From: Taudactylus pleione
Taxonomy: Eukaryota; Chordata; Amphibia; Anura; Myobatrachidae
Length of the DNA stretch: 64,000 nucleotides
NCBI GenBank assembly: GCA_031769625.1
Contig: JAUIMM010002553.1
Location: 25,713 to 89,712 of the forward strand
Direction of reading: 5' to 3'
Within the stretch, counting starts at the first letter, position 1, and every line of letters starts with the position of its first letter. Positions 20,912-32,711 of the stretch are shown in pieces. A program made the translations under genes and the position numbers. Below the pieces are notes generated by a model. The model made no database searches and was not told the DNA's origin. It saw only the letters and a list, made by a program, of their open reading frames with translations.

Positions 20912-21086
20912 TGTCAAAAGGACCAATCTATCTGTTTATATAGAGTATTTAGACACTGTTGAAGAAACAGGAGATATTACAAATAGACACTAGCGCAAAT
21001 TGGAAAACAGCTGCCTGAGGCAATATAAACCCTGGTCCCCTTAGAGACCGTGAAAGACAATGGACAAAAATATGATGGGTCAAAAC
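20912..21086. other. Host sequence of the hAT-type insertion, left part
   Basis: Together with 22130 onwards it forms a continuous sequence, ...GATGGGTCAAAACGCATTGG..., into which the 21087-22129 element inserted. The restored junction resembles the GAAACGCG-type motif found elsewhere in the window. Confidence 0.4.
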
Positions 21087-21204
21087 TAGAGATGAGCGGG
21101 TTCGGATCTCAGAGATCCCAACCCACCCAAATTTCAGGGATCCGGGGCGGTCCGAGCGATCCGGATCGCTCACCCGAGGCAAAACCTGGTTTTGTATTGA
21201 TCGG

Positions 21205-21265
21205 GCTTAATGCTGATTGGCTGAGAGAGCCGTCTGTCACGGCTCTCAGCCAATCAGCATTAAGC
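21205..21265. repeat. Hairpin, ~27-bp arms
   Basis: GCTTAATGCTGATTGGCTGA pairs with TCAGCCAATCAGCATTAAGC across a short loop, with a 2-nt bulge. Confidence 0.85.
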
Positions 21266-21277
21266 TCATTGAAAATG

Positions 21278-21690
21278 CACACTGAGGACACCACCAGCAC
21301 CCCTGCACTGCCAACACTGTCAGCACACATGCACCGAGGACACCGCTGGCACCCCCACTCTGCCGACACCGCCGGCACCCTGCATTGAGAACACCCCTGC
21401 ACTGCCGACGCAGTCAACAAACCTGCACTGAGGACACCGCTGGCACCCCCCCACTCTGCCGGCACTGCCAGTACCCTTCACTGAGAACACTGCCAGCACC
21501 ACAGCACTGCCATTCCATGTACTGAGGACACTGCCAGCAACCCCTGCACTGCTGACACAGCCAGCAAACCTGCACTAAAAACACCGCTGGCACCCCCGCA
21601 CTGCTGACATCACTAGTACCCTTCACTGAGGACACTGCCAGCACCGCAGCACTGCCATACTGAGGACACCGCCAGCTACCCCCGCACTGC
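21278..21690 (+). repeat. GAGGACACCGCCAGCACCCC minisatellite
   Basis: Irregular units of about 25-30 bp (ACTGAGGACACCGCTGGCAC, CCCCGCACTGCCGACAC) inside the hAT-type element. Reading frames across it are repeat artefacts. Confidence 0.75.
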
Positions 21691-22137
21691 CGACACTGAT
21701 GTCACAGTAAGTGCACTATTGGTGTATCCAACTCACACTGTATAACACACTGTATCCATGTTGGAAATTAGAAGCTGAACTGTCACATGTTAGTGCCGCC
21801 CACTGTGTCACTTAGCTCAGTCTGCCAGCTAGCTGGATGCAACCTTTTGGCCTTAACTAGATGAAGCGAATAATATTGTGAGGTGGTCAAAATTGATTGG
21901 AAATGACTGGAAATAAATGTTATTGAGGTTAATTATACTGTAGGAACAATAACAGGCCCATTTTATGTGATTTTAGCTGTTTTTATGATTTTTTAAGACA
22001 AAATACAGATCCAAAACCAAAACACGAAAACAAAACACGGAGGTGAGGTTTTGGTAAAACCAATCCAGATCCAAGACCAGGGGGGATCCAGATCCAAAAC
22101 AAAAACATGAGGGTCGGCGCACATCTCTAGTCAAAAC

Positions 22138-22679
22138 GCATTGGCGCTGCTGCATGCTAACTACACCTGGAGGACAATTTCCTTTTTAGACACAAGGGGT
22201 GATATCCGGACTAACTCACCCCTAATGCATCCCACGCCCATTGTGACTGGGCATCTGGTATGAAGGCTACTATTGTCTGTATCTATTTTCTGCACCTTAT
22301 TTTTGAAAGTTTTATATTGTTTATCCTATAATATCTTATAAGTCTATGTGATGAATATTTGCTTCTTTATTAGCTTAATATTATATAACTGCTACTTTAT
22401 GTTTTATGATTAAACTACAGCATGTATTATTGATTATTGACAAACAGGTTCACGCTATGTTCTTTCCATTTTATGTTCCCTGTCTTTTTATATGTCCACA
22501 TTTGAATATTGGCTTGTTGTGAGACAACGTGTGACATAAGGGAAGTATTTATTAATTCTTTATATTTTGCACACATTATTTATTCACACGGTTCCCCAAG
22601 AGCCAGAGTTTCTTTTCACCCATCATATTTTTATTTAGACACTTTTACCTGAACACTGAGGTATAAATAATGTTTTTTT
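22138..22679. other. AT-rich unassigned interval
   Basis: Continuation of the sequence interrupted by the 21087 element, then an AT-rich stretch with no coding signal. It may include the 3' end of the Helitron to its right. Confidence 0.35.
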
Positions 22680-23200
22680 TATTTTCCATTAGGAACCAGA
22701 ATGATAAGGCTGTTGGAAGCCCCCACTCTTGAACATGCCATATACAACTGCCCATGGGAAAAGCAAGGAGTTTGCAGGTCAATGTCTGCTACCTTCAAGA
22801 TTGACCTTGGGTCATTGCAAAAGAGAGTCGATTATGAAATTACAATTTCTTGCATGCAAATGGCTTGTCTGTTGGTATGAGCGGGATGCGAATAATGAAT
22901 AAATCCTTTCCTGTACCACATCCAGTTATGATAGTGGCTTCAATGACATGGGCCTTGAGAGTTTTTATGCAAAGTCTTGTTCCATTGCTAAGCTTTGGAG
23001 CATCCAGGTGTCTAAGCAGCATGACTGATGCACTGACCTTCAAAAATAATTGTGCAGAGGCATCCCTGGTGGTTCCTGGCAGTTTATAAATTCAGTTGGC
23101 TGATGCCCAGACCATGGCATATGAAACTGTGCTTGGAGGAAATTAGTAACTGTCAGTGCAGGTGCAGTGGGACAGTTGATCCTCCAGCTCACTGCTCTTC
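22680..23200 (-). pseudogene. Helitron Pif1-type helicase, C-terminal fragment
   Basis: Helitrons encode a Rep-helicase for rolling-circle transposition. The minus strand reads QPTEFINCQEPPGMPLHN (23100-23190), VSASVMLLRHLDAPKLSNGT (about 22960-23040), VIEATIITGCGTGKDLFI and IRIPLIPTDKPFACKKL (22850-22960), then after a frame change DIDLQTPCFSHGQLYMACSR (22720-22790). These are the conserved C-terminal blocks of Helitron Pif1-like helicases. The AMTINKSQGQ block is missing or decayed around 22800. No Rep domain is seen nearby, so it is a 5'-truncated, frameshifted relic. Confidence 0.8.
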
Positions 23201-23520
23201 CATTGGAGCTCTGCCTGCCCCCCCCACTGGTACATATCAGCCTGTGCCTTCCAATCAGTGCAGTTTTAGGCACTGGGAGACATCCATTTTATTACGGCCA
23301 ATAGGTTTCAATGTACCCACTTTATCAATCCAAAATGTCTTTTCTTATTGGTAACAGTGTTTATTTATTACCACCACCACTAAGGGACAATCTAGTTACC
23401 TCCAATACCTATCAAGGTAACTTTTGAAATATTGTGAATACTACTAAAAAATGTCTTGCAACAGGTTTGTTTATTAACTACCATCCTAAGTAAAGAGATA
23501 AGAGACTTATGCTCAGTGAA
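23201..23520. other. Unassigned interval
   Basis: No recognisable gene; probably unassigned element sequence adjacent to the Helitron fragment. Confidence 0.3.
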
Positions 23521-23528
23521 TCAGCTAG

Positions 23529-25185
23529 AAAAAATGGCGCGACCCCCTCCCCAAAAACAACAACCAGCACTGGGCTTTGGAAAGCCAGTGCTGGTTGTGC
23601 TAAATACAGGGGACAAATGACGTGGTGGTCCCCCGTAGGAAGCACAACCAGCACCAGTCTTTTGAGAACCAGTCCTGGTTGCCAAAATGCTGGGGACAAA
23701 TAACGTATTCAGCGCAACCAGCAGTGGGCTCTGAGCCAGGTCGGGGATCCCTGGGGAGCTGGGGACCCCCCCAATAAAGAGGTCCCCCTCTCCAGGGCAC
23801 CCCAGGCTGATAGACCAGGGCTATCCCCAGCACCCCTGGGCGTTGGGTGCCGGGTTGTTGTGTTGTGTGGTGCATATGAAAATCGAAATATTGTCTTTTG
23901 CAGTAGTACTACAGGTCCCAGCAGCCATCCCCGCATACTGGCACTTGGAAAACCACAAGTACCAGCAGGTGGGGCACTAAGGGCCTGCTGGTACTCATAG
24001 TACCCCTGCAAAAGAAATATTAAAATAAAACAAACAGACACCGGTTTTTTTAAAGTATTTTATTTAGCAGCACCTTCACCTGGGGTGCGACAGCCATTAA
24101 GCTCTTTTTCCCGGCCGCCGCCCATCCAGGGCATTCGCGGCGTCTTCTGTCTTCGGCAGCTCTTCTCTGCTGCCTCCACGCCGACGACTGAGTGGACGGC
24201 GCCTCACGCTGGCTGTATTTAAGCCAGCCAAGTGGGCGGGGCGATGATGTCGCGAGCCGTGATTGGCTCACGGTGGCCATCTTTGAATTTCAACAGCGCC
24301 ATTTTTTAAAAGAGCTCGCTCAGTTCTCACCATTCATTGAAGTCCTTAGAGGACACTACTACTCTTCGTGGATCCGGGTACTTTCATTTTTTTTTTTTGC
24401 CAAGACCCTGGATTGCCTGAAGAGAACAGAGCCACGCATAGGAGGAGGTGAGTATGGCATTTTTATTACAGGTACTCCATAGGATTATCTACTTGGAGAA
24501 GAGGACAGAATGGCTACAGGGATACATAGGTGAGTATGTGAGATAGTGTGTGCATGTATGTTTTAACAAAATTTTACTTTTCAATGGTGTGTTCTGTGTT
24601 TTTTTAATATTGCTTTTGCTGTGGAACTACAAGTACCAGCAGGCCCGTAACGCCCCGCATGCTGTTATTTGTGGTTCTCCAAGTACCAGCATGTGGGGGA
24701 GGCTTGTTGGGAACTGTAGTTCAACAGCAAAAGACAATATTTTACCTTTACTTGCACAACACTACACAATCAACCCGGCAACCACCGCCCAGGGGTGCTG
24801 GGGATAGCCCCGAGCTATCAGCCTGGGGTGTCCTGGAGAGGGGGACTCCTTTATTGGGGTCCCCAGAGATCCCCGGCCTGGGCTGACTAGTGGTCAGGGG
24901 TGATGCTTCTGCTGGGGGGCATGGTGAAAGGGCTCCCCTGGCTGTGGCAACACCCCCTGCTAGAAAGAGTCCGGAGCTGGTTCTGGCAAATACAGGGGGA
25001 ACCTACACATTTTTCCCCCTGTATTTCCAGAACCAGGGCCGGCTCAGAGCCCAGTGCTGGTTGTGCTTCATACGGGGACCCCTACGTCATTTGTCACCTG
25101 TATTTAGCACAACCAGTACTGGCTTTCCAAAGTCCGGTGCTGGTTGTTGTTGTTTTTGGGGATGGGGCCACACCATTTTTTTTTA
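23529..25185. mobile_element. Fold-back element with ~500-575-bp inverted arms
   Basis: The left arm (about 23529-24020) and right arm (about 24605-25185) are inverted copies. Examples are CCAGCACTGGGCTTTGGAAA against TTTCCAAAGTCCGGTGCTGG, and GGGGACCCCCCCAATAAAG against its complement. The arms are diverged by substitutions and indels. The ~580-bp centre is GC-rich (24060-24320), with palindromes around AAGCCAGCCAAGTGGG and CGTGATTGGCTCACGG. No transposase is seen. A ~300-bp part of the arm is also present at about 57140-57450. Confidence 0.78.
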
Positions 25186-26067
25186 TTTTTTTTTACACAG
25201 GTTTTTTTATTTAATTAAACACAGAAGCACAGACGGGACTCACTGACCCGTCCCTGCTTCTGTATTTGTTTTTTTTAAACACAGATGCAGGTATTACGGA
25301 TATTCCAGATCCGAGCCTGCACCTGTGTGCTGCTACCTTCCCCGGGTCCTAACACCTGCACCACCGCCGCTCGCACTGCCACCGCACCACCGCCGCTAAC
25401 GCCTGTTACCGTCCCGGGTTCCCAGCCACAGCTAACGCCTGCTAACCCCTACCCACTTTCCCCTGCATCCCGGCGGCAGCAAACCCCGGCTTCCTTCCCC
25501 CCGGACCCGGCCCCCGCTACCGCCCGCAAATGACGGCCAACTTGGTACACCCAAGTGAAGCCACTGTGAATACACCTGATGGAGTCCCCTACTGCGGCTG
25601 TGCAACAAGTTGAAAAGTCCTATCCAACGGCGCATTCTTGAGGTAATAGTTTAAAAACTGTAACTTTCTAACTTACCTGAACCCCAAAAGCACCTACCCT
25701 CTACCTAATAAAACAAACCCCAAAATCTAAATTTGTCCCCTACCCTCAGTTATGCTTTCCCAAAAAAAAAACATAGACTACAGCAGAAAAGTGTTCCTAA
25801 TTGAGAATGTCAGAAATATGTGACAGTTGGAATTTTAGATTACTCCCAAATCCTAATTTTTTATTATTTTGCCCTGAAATTTGGCATGCAGCACCGAGCG
25901 ACAGTTCTACTCGCCCGTGCCAAATTTCAGCTGGGTACCTCCAATAGCTTTTGAGGTTTAGTCCCTTAAACAGCCTGCCCCCCCCCCACACCAGAATTCT
26001 CTATGGGAGAATTGCCATTTTTTACACACAGCCTTAATATAAGGGCACGACTGTGCCCTTATATAAA

Positions 26068-26074
<7 letters not shown>
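25186..26074. other. Unassigned, partly GC-rich interval
   Basis: 25310-25520 is a CCG/CAC-rich stretch (CACCACCGCCGCT). 25850-25950 contains an inverted pair (AAATTTGGCATGCAG / GTGCCAAATTTCAG). No gene identified. Confidence 0.35.

Positions 26075-26116
<42 letters not shown>
26075..26116 (+). repeat. (TG)n microsatellite
   Basis: An uninterrupted TG run of about 40 bp. Confidence 0.95.
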
Positions 26117-26120
<4 letters not shown>

Positions 26121-26388
26121 CAAGTGAAGATTACTGTTTCAAATTATTTATATACCAAAAACAATTACTTATGTGACAATTAATATGTGTCTCAAATAGC
26201 ATCACATGCAACCCCCTAACAGGGCGGCAGCTAGATCTAATAGTATTAAAGCAGTGGTGGTCTACCTTGTAAAGTAAATCTATAGCAATGAACTTGGAAA
26301 TCAGTGCCTATAACGTGCTTAGTTTGCAGTTATACAGTGGAACTAAATTAAAGTGCCAAATGTGCATTTGTTGCCAAAGAAAGTGCCA

Positions 26389-26487
26389 AGTGCATGTCCC
26401 TCAAAATAATGCCAAGTGCATGTCCCTCAAAATAATGCCAAGTGCATGTCCCTCAAAATAATGCCAAGTGCATATCCCTCAAAATAA
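26389..26487 (+). repeat. 26-bp tandem repeat, 4 copies
   Basis: Units of TGCCAAGTGCATGTCCCTCA plus AAATAA, nearly identical, the last slightly changed (GCATATCCC). Confidence 0.9.
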
Positions 26488-26515
26488 ATTGTAACTTCGG
26501 CTGATATCAGTTAAA

Positions 26516-26518
<3 letters not shown>

Positions 26519-26552
<34 letters not shown>
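26519..26552 (+). repeat. (TA)n microsatellite
   Basis: Pure TA run. Confidence 0.95.
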
Positions 26553-26554
<2 letters not shown>

Positions 26555-26640
26555 CACTAGTATCACAGACCAAACTGCAGTATATCAAACACAGATAAGA
26601 GAAAATAAAAATAAATACTTTTGATATATAATAACCATAA

Positions 26641-26695
<55 letters not shown>
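26641..26695 (+). repeat. (TA)n microsatellite
   Basis: Pure TA run of about 50 bp. Confidence 0.95.
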
Positions 26696-26698
<3 letters not shown>

Positions 26699-26830
26699 GA
26701 ATCCTCATTTTGAAAAGCAATAAAAAAATATATATTTTTAAAACAATGCTTATCTTACTCTCAAAGAAGCAAGTTCATCGTGGGCAAGTACTGTCAGCCT
26801 CCAACCGCGTTTCGTCACACACTGGACTTC

Positions 26831-26835
<5 letters not shown>

Positions 26836-26866
<31 letters not shown>
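26836..26866 (+). repeat. (TA)n microsatellite
   Basis: Pure TA run, directly beside a CCGCGTTTCGTCACACACTGG motif (26803-26825). Confidence 0.95.
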
Positions 26867-26871
<5 letters not shown>

Positions 26872-27219
26872 CTGTATTAGTCCTTTATTACCACATATAG
26901 CATACAATCTTAATTTTATGGGTTTATATACTGCATTGATGATGATGTAAATTCTCCCTTTAATAATATTACAACATTTGCAGTTCCTACATGGAAATAT
27001 ATGCACCAAATTGCCGGGTTCTCTAATATCTGCTTTCATCAACATATCAGAAATATTGCAGCCTCTGTAATGTGAGAATAATGGTGCATTTATAAATACA
27101 TCTTTCAACAGCGGTGTAAACTTTTATATAGTCATTTTAATATATTTAGATTTATGGCCAGAATTAGTGACAAATGATGTTCTTCTAAATAGTATTTATT
27201 TCTGCTGTATTAATAGTCA

Positions 27220-28220
27220 TTTATCTGTTATACATCACAACATACTTGGATGGTTCACCTAACGTTAGATGCATCTGTGCACTGAACATACGTAGAAACA
27301 GGCCAGAAAGCGTGTACTTGCACCCATATGTACAGTATTCCACATTTGCAATTAAATAACTCCAAGAGAGTATGCCAGGCATACCAGCATGTGAATCTAT
27401 TCCTGGTGTAACCGTAGGACATACAATCGTTAGGGCATATACCTTAGTTCTCAATACAGAAGTGGCATTATAAGTACACAACCCACTAAGATGACCCCAT
27501 CAGCTTTGAAAGATAAGAGGTCCATCATAACGAATACCTGGATGTCTTGTCACCAGACCCCCCAAGCTAATAATGTACTTACCGATGGAAGCATGACACT
27601 TCCACAGGCTTCGGACGATGATCGGCATCTCCAAACCTTACAATGGACGATGTCAGACCAAATTATCTGCATTGATCCGTAAAGAGAATGCCACCTATTT
27701 ACATCTGATCTGACGATGATAATCAATATGATACCAGTCCAATTTCCCAGGTCGTCACAACCTGCATGTATCACTAGACACCCTGGGGGCCCACACTTTA
27801 TGATTTACTCATCAACTTAGTGACCCATGCCCTCTCATTTAAGACCTCTGATGTCAATCCTCCTAACCCATCAACTATCCAGTAATGTGGCCGCCTCTGT
27901 GGCCAATGGCAAAACATTAATGAGTGACCCACAAACCAATTCCGGAAGAGGTCCGGAGAACATCTGTAATAGATTTAATCGACATATGAATGTAAAATCA
28001 ACCAAAACCACGTAATTTCCATGCTCACACAAACAACATATAATACAAAAGGTTGGGAATGGGTGGGGGATTGCAAAAGGATGAGCAACCCAGATGAATG
28101 AAAAACGTATTAGCAAGAAAAACCCTTCAGGATACTCAGCCTGACGAAGGGCTGCTGTTGCTAGGAGAGGAACTCGTTTGACCCATGTCATGTGCAGTGG
28201 CACCATACTCAACGGCACCA
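27220..28220 (-). pseudogene. Ngaro-like YR retrotransposon relic with SGNH-hydrolase segment
   Basis: Ngaro-type retrotransposons of vertebrates encode gag, RT/RNase H and a tyrosine recombinase, with an SGNH-hydrolase domain. The minus strand contains VIHAGCDDLGNWTG (27740-27780), matching the hydrolase block IHAGGNDLG with one Gly changed to Cys. It continues with YGSMQIIWSDIV (27660-27710) and a late DLLSFKADGV (about 27490-27520). Upstream, CGSLINVLPLATEA (27880-27930) occupies the position of the GHS nucleophile block. ALRQAEYPEGFFLLIRFSFI (28100-28190) resembles the RT N-terminal region. Stops and frame changes occur throughout. The RT core and recombinase are not recognisable, implying internal deletion. 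Confidence 0.65.
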
Positions 28221-28990
28221 GACAGACCCACTACTTGATCCCCTGCCACCAAGTGGGGACCACGACCACAGTGGGGAACACCACCAACTTGGACGCACCC
28301 GTCTCAGCCCCTGCAATTGAAGAGGAAACGGGGAGCAATTGCTAGCCTAACCACAGAAGGAGGGGTGGCATGGCAGGGACCGGTAATGTAAAGGGATGTT
28401 CTTGACCGAGAGCCGGGGCAGGAGCTGAAGTGCTGGCAACTGCAGCACTTGACTACATTTGGAGAGGCCAGTTGGGCAGGGCAAACCCGCCTGTGGGGAC
28501 CAGTATGAATAAAATCCCATGTTAGCTGGCGTGAATTTTGTGGTGAAAATGGGCAGTAAGAAAAAGGGTGGGCACTTGTCGCTTGCGCATAAAAGGCTGG
28601 CGCATAAGGAAAAATGGGATAAAAAGAGTGGGTGTAAGTAAAAAAAGATGCTACAGGTGACTGAAAAAAATAGGGGCGACAGGAGTTCAGTGTCAATAGC
28701 AGACTTCCTTCTCACCGGGGGTGTTGGAATTACTACCCTCATAACCCATATGGGTAGGGAGAGTAAGGGTGGCTGTGCAGAGACCTGAGTAACAAGCTGT
28801 CTGCTGATGGGCTGAATATGTGTGCTGTGTGGGGGCAGCTGCAGTAGGTGAAGGGTTAATAATAATAACACTTGCACTGTAGGGGGGCTGGGGTGGTGAT
28901 AGTGTGTGCAGGGATTGATAATTAGAAGGAAGGGGGGGGTGCAAGCTGTGTGTTTTTAGCCAGGGACACAGTAACACTTTATTGTTCTTG
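28221..28990 (-). other. Unassigned, Ser/Pro-rich minus-strand frames
   Basis: Overlapping minus-strand open frames of 94-176 codons (28304-28977) are rich in Ser, Pro and Leu with no motif I can name. They could be the leader or gag-like part of the Ngaro-like relic, or chance frames in CT-rich DNA. Confidence 0.3.
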
Positions 28991-29690
28991 GCCTATGCTT
29001 GTCTGCCCATCTCTCCCCTGTACAACAGCTCATGAAATAAGCAGTTGTAAATCCAAGATAAGCTTAAAACACCTTGTATACTGATGTGGCGGTGGCTCCT
29101 ACCGGTTCAGTACGGGCGGGGGGGGCGCAGTACAATGCCTCAGCTGTGCTGAGTGCGCCCTCTGTCCATTGCAAAAAAAAGAGGGAAAAAAACAACTGGC
29201 AACGAAAAACAGCTAGGGGCTGAATCTGCTGCAGACCCTAGAAGCCAAAATTTAGTTGCCATAATAAAAGCAGAAGCAGTTTCCTATTGGAAGCGCTCTC
29301 ACTGCTAATGGCAGTCTGGACTGGCAGTCCCAGGGGGAGAACACCTCCCCTTGCAGCTGCCTGTCTGATGTGTGATTAGCAGAAAGTGCTTCCAATGGGA
29401 AGCCACTGCTAAATGACATACTGGGGAACAAGATCGGTGATGGGGGGACTAGGAACACAGCCGTACCGGGCCCGAGGTTCCAGGGGGCCCCAGAGCCCCA
29501 CAGATCAACTAGAACTAATCGTTGCCTGTGCTTCTGCAGTGATCAGCAGGGAGTAGGCAACGGGAGCTTTTGCAATAAAGTTTTTTTTCTTCATTGTGGT
29601 GCAGCGCGTGTGACATCATGCTGCACTGCTGAAACAGAGTAGAGGAGCCATGGCGGGCTGCCAGAAGAAGGTAAGTATGTGGGTTGGAGG
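28991..29690. other. Unassigned non-coding interval
   Basis: It contains an approximate inverted pair (CTATTGGAAGCGCTCTCACTGCTAATG near 29285 against the AGCAGAAAGTGCTTCCAATGGGAAG region near 29378) suggesting a fold-back element around 29280-29410. No gene. Confidence 0.4.
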
Positions 29691-29694
29691 GCGA

Positions 29695-30215
29695 CTGTGG
29701 GGATTGGAGAGGGACACTGGGAGCTGGAGAGACTGTAGGGGCTAAAGAGAGACACTGGGGACTGAAAGAGAAACTGGGGGCTGGAGAGAGACACTGGGGG
29801 CATGTTCATAGACACTGGTGGCTGGTGTGAGACACTGTGGGGGCTGGAGTGAGACACTGGAGGCTGTAGTGAGACACTGTGGGGGCTGGAGAGAGACACT
29901 GGGGGCTGGAGAGAGACACTGGGGCTGGAGAAAGACACTGGAAACTGGTGAGAGAAACTGTAGGGGCTGGAGAGAGACATTGGAGGGGTTGGAGAGAAAC
30001 ACTGGGGGCTGGAGAGAAACACTGGGGGCTGCAGAGAGACACTGGAGGCTGGAGAGAGACACTGTGGGGCTGGAGAAAGACACTGGAAACTGGTGCGAGA
30101 AACTGTAGGGGCTGGAGAGGGACATTCGGGGGGTTGGAGAGAAACACTGGGGGCTGGAGAGAAACACTGGGGGCTGCAGAGAGACAATGTGGGGGCTGGA
30201 GAGAGACACTGTGGC
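29695..30215 (+). repeat. ~23-bp minisatellite (GGGGGCTGGAGAGAGACACT)
   Basis: About 22 units of GGGGGCTGGAGAGAGACACT-GG with length variants and AAACTGGTGAGAGAAACTGT sub-variants that repeat as a block (29938 and 30086 areas). The long Ser/Pro/Gln frames on the opposite strand are repeat artefacts. Confidence 0.9.
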
Positions 30216-30493
30216 AGTGACTTTCCATTGAAATTGCTCCATGGTAATCACAGCCTAACAGGCAGTCCAAGGGGGAGGTGTTTGCTCCGATAGTGATAGC
30301 AGAGTCTGCTCCACATAGGATGCCATTCCCATGCTATTACAGCTGCCCTTATAGACTTTTAGGGGCCGATGAAGTCCCTAGAAGCTGTCCAATTTGCTAA
30401 TTTGTGCACTTGTGCTGTATTGCGATCCTCTGCATGTGCAAGATTACAGACCCCCCCCCCAGCCAAACAGGTAAGGAGTCTCCGCTTATAATG

Positions 30494-30832
30494 ACTAAAG
30501 CCAATTACACACTATACAATTATCCGGACGGTCAGCTGATAATTGTCTGATCGGTCTGATAACTGTATATACAGCAGTGTGTATGCAGGAGCGGTAGCTG
30601 ATGAGCGGCTTCAAAGGCTCCTGCAAATGTCAGATCTGGAGGTGGAGATCTGATGTGCTGCACACGCTGTCTCGTTCCCAACTTCCTGATCCCACTGAAG
30701 AGATCAGAAGTACACACTGAGCTACAAATTGCTCTGTATGTACAAGTGCACACCGATCCGATAATCACTCTGTCTGATCAGAGCATTTATCGGATCGGCA
30801 GAATCTACCAGCTAGTGTGAAAATGCCTTTAG
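30494..30832. mobile_element. 339-bp MITE (CTAAAGCCAATTACACACTA)
   Basis: The left end CTAAAGCCAATTACACACTA and right end TAGTGTGAAAATGCCTTTAG are inverted matches. The inner GATAATTGTCTGATCGG and CCGATAATCACTCTGTCTGATCAG are also inverted. Confidence 0.75.
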
Positions 30833-31374
30833 CATTCCTTTTGGTCAAAATGTAATTTTGTATCTCGCATAATTTGCCATATAGTATGCAAAAACTTCCT
30901 GTATTCCTAAGATTTCAGTTTATTATACATATTGTATTTGCATTTGTTACATGTGCTTGCTATACTTACTTCTGACATCCACATCAATCCTATTCAGATC
31001 AGGTTTTCATTCAGACTAGTGAGAGCTACAGTAATTGGTTGAAGTGTGTTAGAGCTCATGTATTACAGTATTAGCACTTCTATACCCACAATTTGCAAAT
31101 ACACTAATTGAAATGAGACTTTCACCTATTGTGAAGCCTCTGTCATCAATTCACTTTATATATGATTATGTATTTAAAGCAAAGTAACAGTGTGTAATTA
31201 CTGCGCTACATGGCAGACATTCTTATTCATAATTAGCTACTTTTAAACTGTTGTGCAACCTACACATGCACTTAATATATTCAATATTAAATGACTATAT
31301 ATGCACATGCACTCACAGAATGTGGCCTGCAACTACACCCTATAACTAGGCAATTACACCCTATAACTTGTGCA

Positions 31375-31406
<32 letters not shown>

Positions 31407-32195
31407 TATATAATAGATAGATACAATAAAGAACCCGAGGGCGCTAATCTACAATGAAAACAATAAATTAGAATAAAATTTTAACAGTCCATAGCTTTAT
31501 ATGAAATAATGCTTGTTCCAATTTAGGAAGAATCAAAGCAGTCCAGGAAAATTATTCATTAGACTTTCCTTCATAAGATGTGGAGGAACTGTTGCAATGG
31601 AAGGGAATGTCCTGAAATATGCCCTCACACCAAAATGTCACCAAATAAAGAAGGCCTATAGGCATAATTAGAAACTGATACAAGAATTTATCTTTTGTTT
31701 TTATTACAAATGATTTAGAAACAATTTCTTACATCAGAATACCATGGTGTCAGATAACAAACGTCTTAGTGAGGTAGATGTACGGCACCAATCATCCCAA
31801 AGGGTGTGAGCTCATAGGTGGAAACCTGACGTGGGACAGAAGGGTATGACACCTTTAACCCTACGCATTTCATCCACTGAGTGGGACTTCCTCAGGGGTA
31901 CAATCAAAAAAAGATTTTGCACCTTTAAGAAATACAGACTTTTAGCTTTTCACCACTGAATAATCATTTAGGACCTGATGTCTTTAAGCTGTATGCAAAC
32001 AATGGGTGCTGCCCCAAAAGAGACTACCAATTAAAGCCTTGCTGTTAAGCATAAACGTAATCCACAGATAGTCACTGCTCTCTAATGGAGGTAATCATAT
32101 ATATATATAAATATAGCAAATAAAGGAGAGCGCACTCGTGAGTAGAAAAAACACACTTTTACTGAAGTATCTCTAAGTTAAATTCAGCACTGTTA
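30833..32195. other. AT-rich interval with TA microsatellite and hammerhead-like motif
   Basis: No gene. (TA)n at 31375-31401. On the minus strand, around 31860-31905, CCTGAGGAAGTCCCACTCAG is followed by TGGATGAAATGCG, a hammerhead-like arrangement with CTGAGGA instead of CTGATGA. Confidence 0.4.
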
Positions 32196-32711
32196 GGACC
32201 TGATTCAGAAATGGACGCTAATGAAATTTTTTGCAGATTGAGAGATTGTTTGCCATCGCCCATGCGTACAAGCCGCACTGCATGCGCAGCAATTGTATTG
32301 CGATTACGGATGCACACAGGAATCCATCGCAAAATGAGTGACAGGTGGACAGCATTTGGGGGTGGTAACTGGGAGGTGGTCACAAAAAACGCAGGCATGT
32401 CTGACCATTGTGTTACATGGGCACGCATTAATTAGCCCTTGCGATCTCCTATGCAGAATTAGAGCCCCCTGCATGTCAGGAGAGTTGCAAGTCTGCGGCA
32501 GGTCAGACCTGCTGCAAGGGCAAGATGGTGGCTCGATGTGCATCAATGTTACAGATATTTACGCAGGTAATTGATGTTGTGCGCATGTAAGAATGCAGCA
32601 GTGGGTGTCCTTATTCAGGTGATCTTTGCAACCAATAGCATATATTCGCAGATGCGTTGCATACGAAATCGCAGCTGCCATTCGCATTAGCGTCCATCTC
32701 TGAATCAGGCC
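32196..32711. mobile_element. 516-bp MITE, 'CCTGATTCAG' family
   Basis: The termini GGACCTGATTCAGAAATGGA and TCCATCTCTGAATCAGGCC are followed inwards by CGCTAATGAAA / TTCGCATTAGCG. Flanks show no clean duplication. Confidence 0.8.

Larger units (their letters stand above)
21087..22129 (+). mobile_element. 1,043-bp hAT-type non-autonomous element, 8-bp duplication
   Basis: The termini TAGAGATGAGCGGG and CGCACATCTCTA are flanked by GTCAAAAC at 21079-21086 and 22130-22137. The 3' third (21780-22129) is homologous to the 3' end of the 4.9-kb hAT (AACCTTTTGGCC, CAGATCCAAAAC repeats), so that family probably mobilised it. It also holds a hairpin (21205-21265) and a GC-rich minisatellite (21278-21690). 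No transposase. Confidence 0.9.

Noticed and set aside
29591..30270. Minus-strand Ser/Pro/Gln-rich frames of 154-198 codons, mucin-like
   Set aside because: They derive entirely from the ~23-bp GGGGGCTGGAGAGAGACACT minisatellite.
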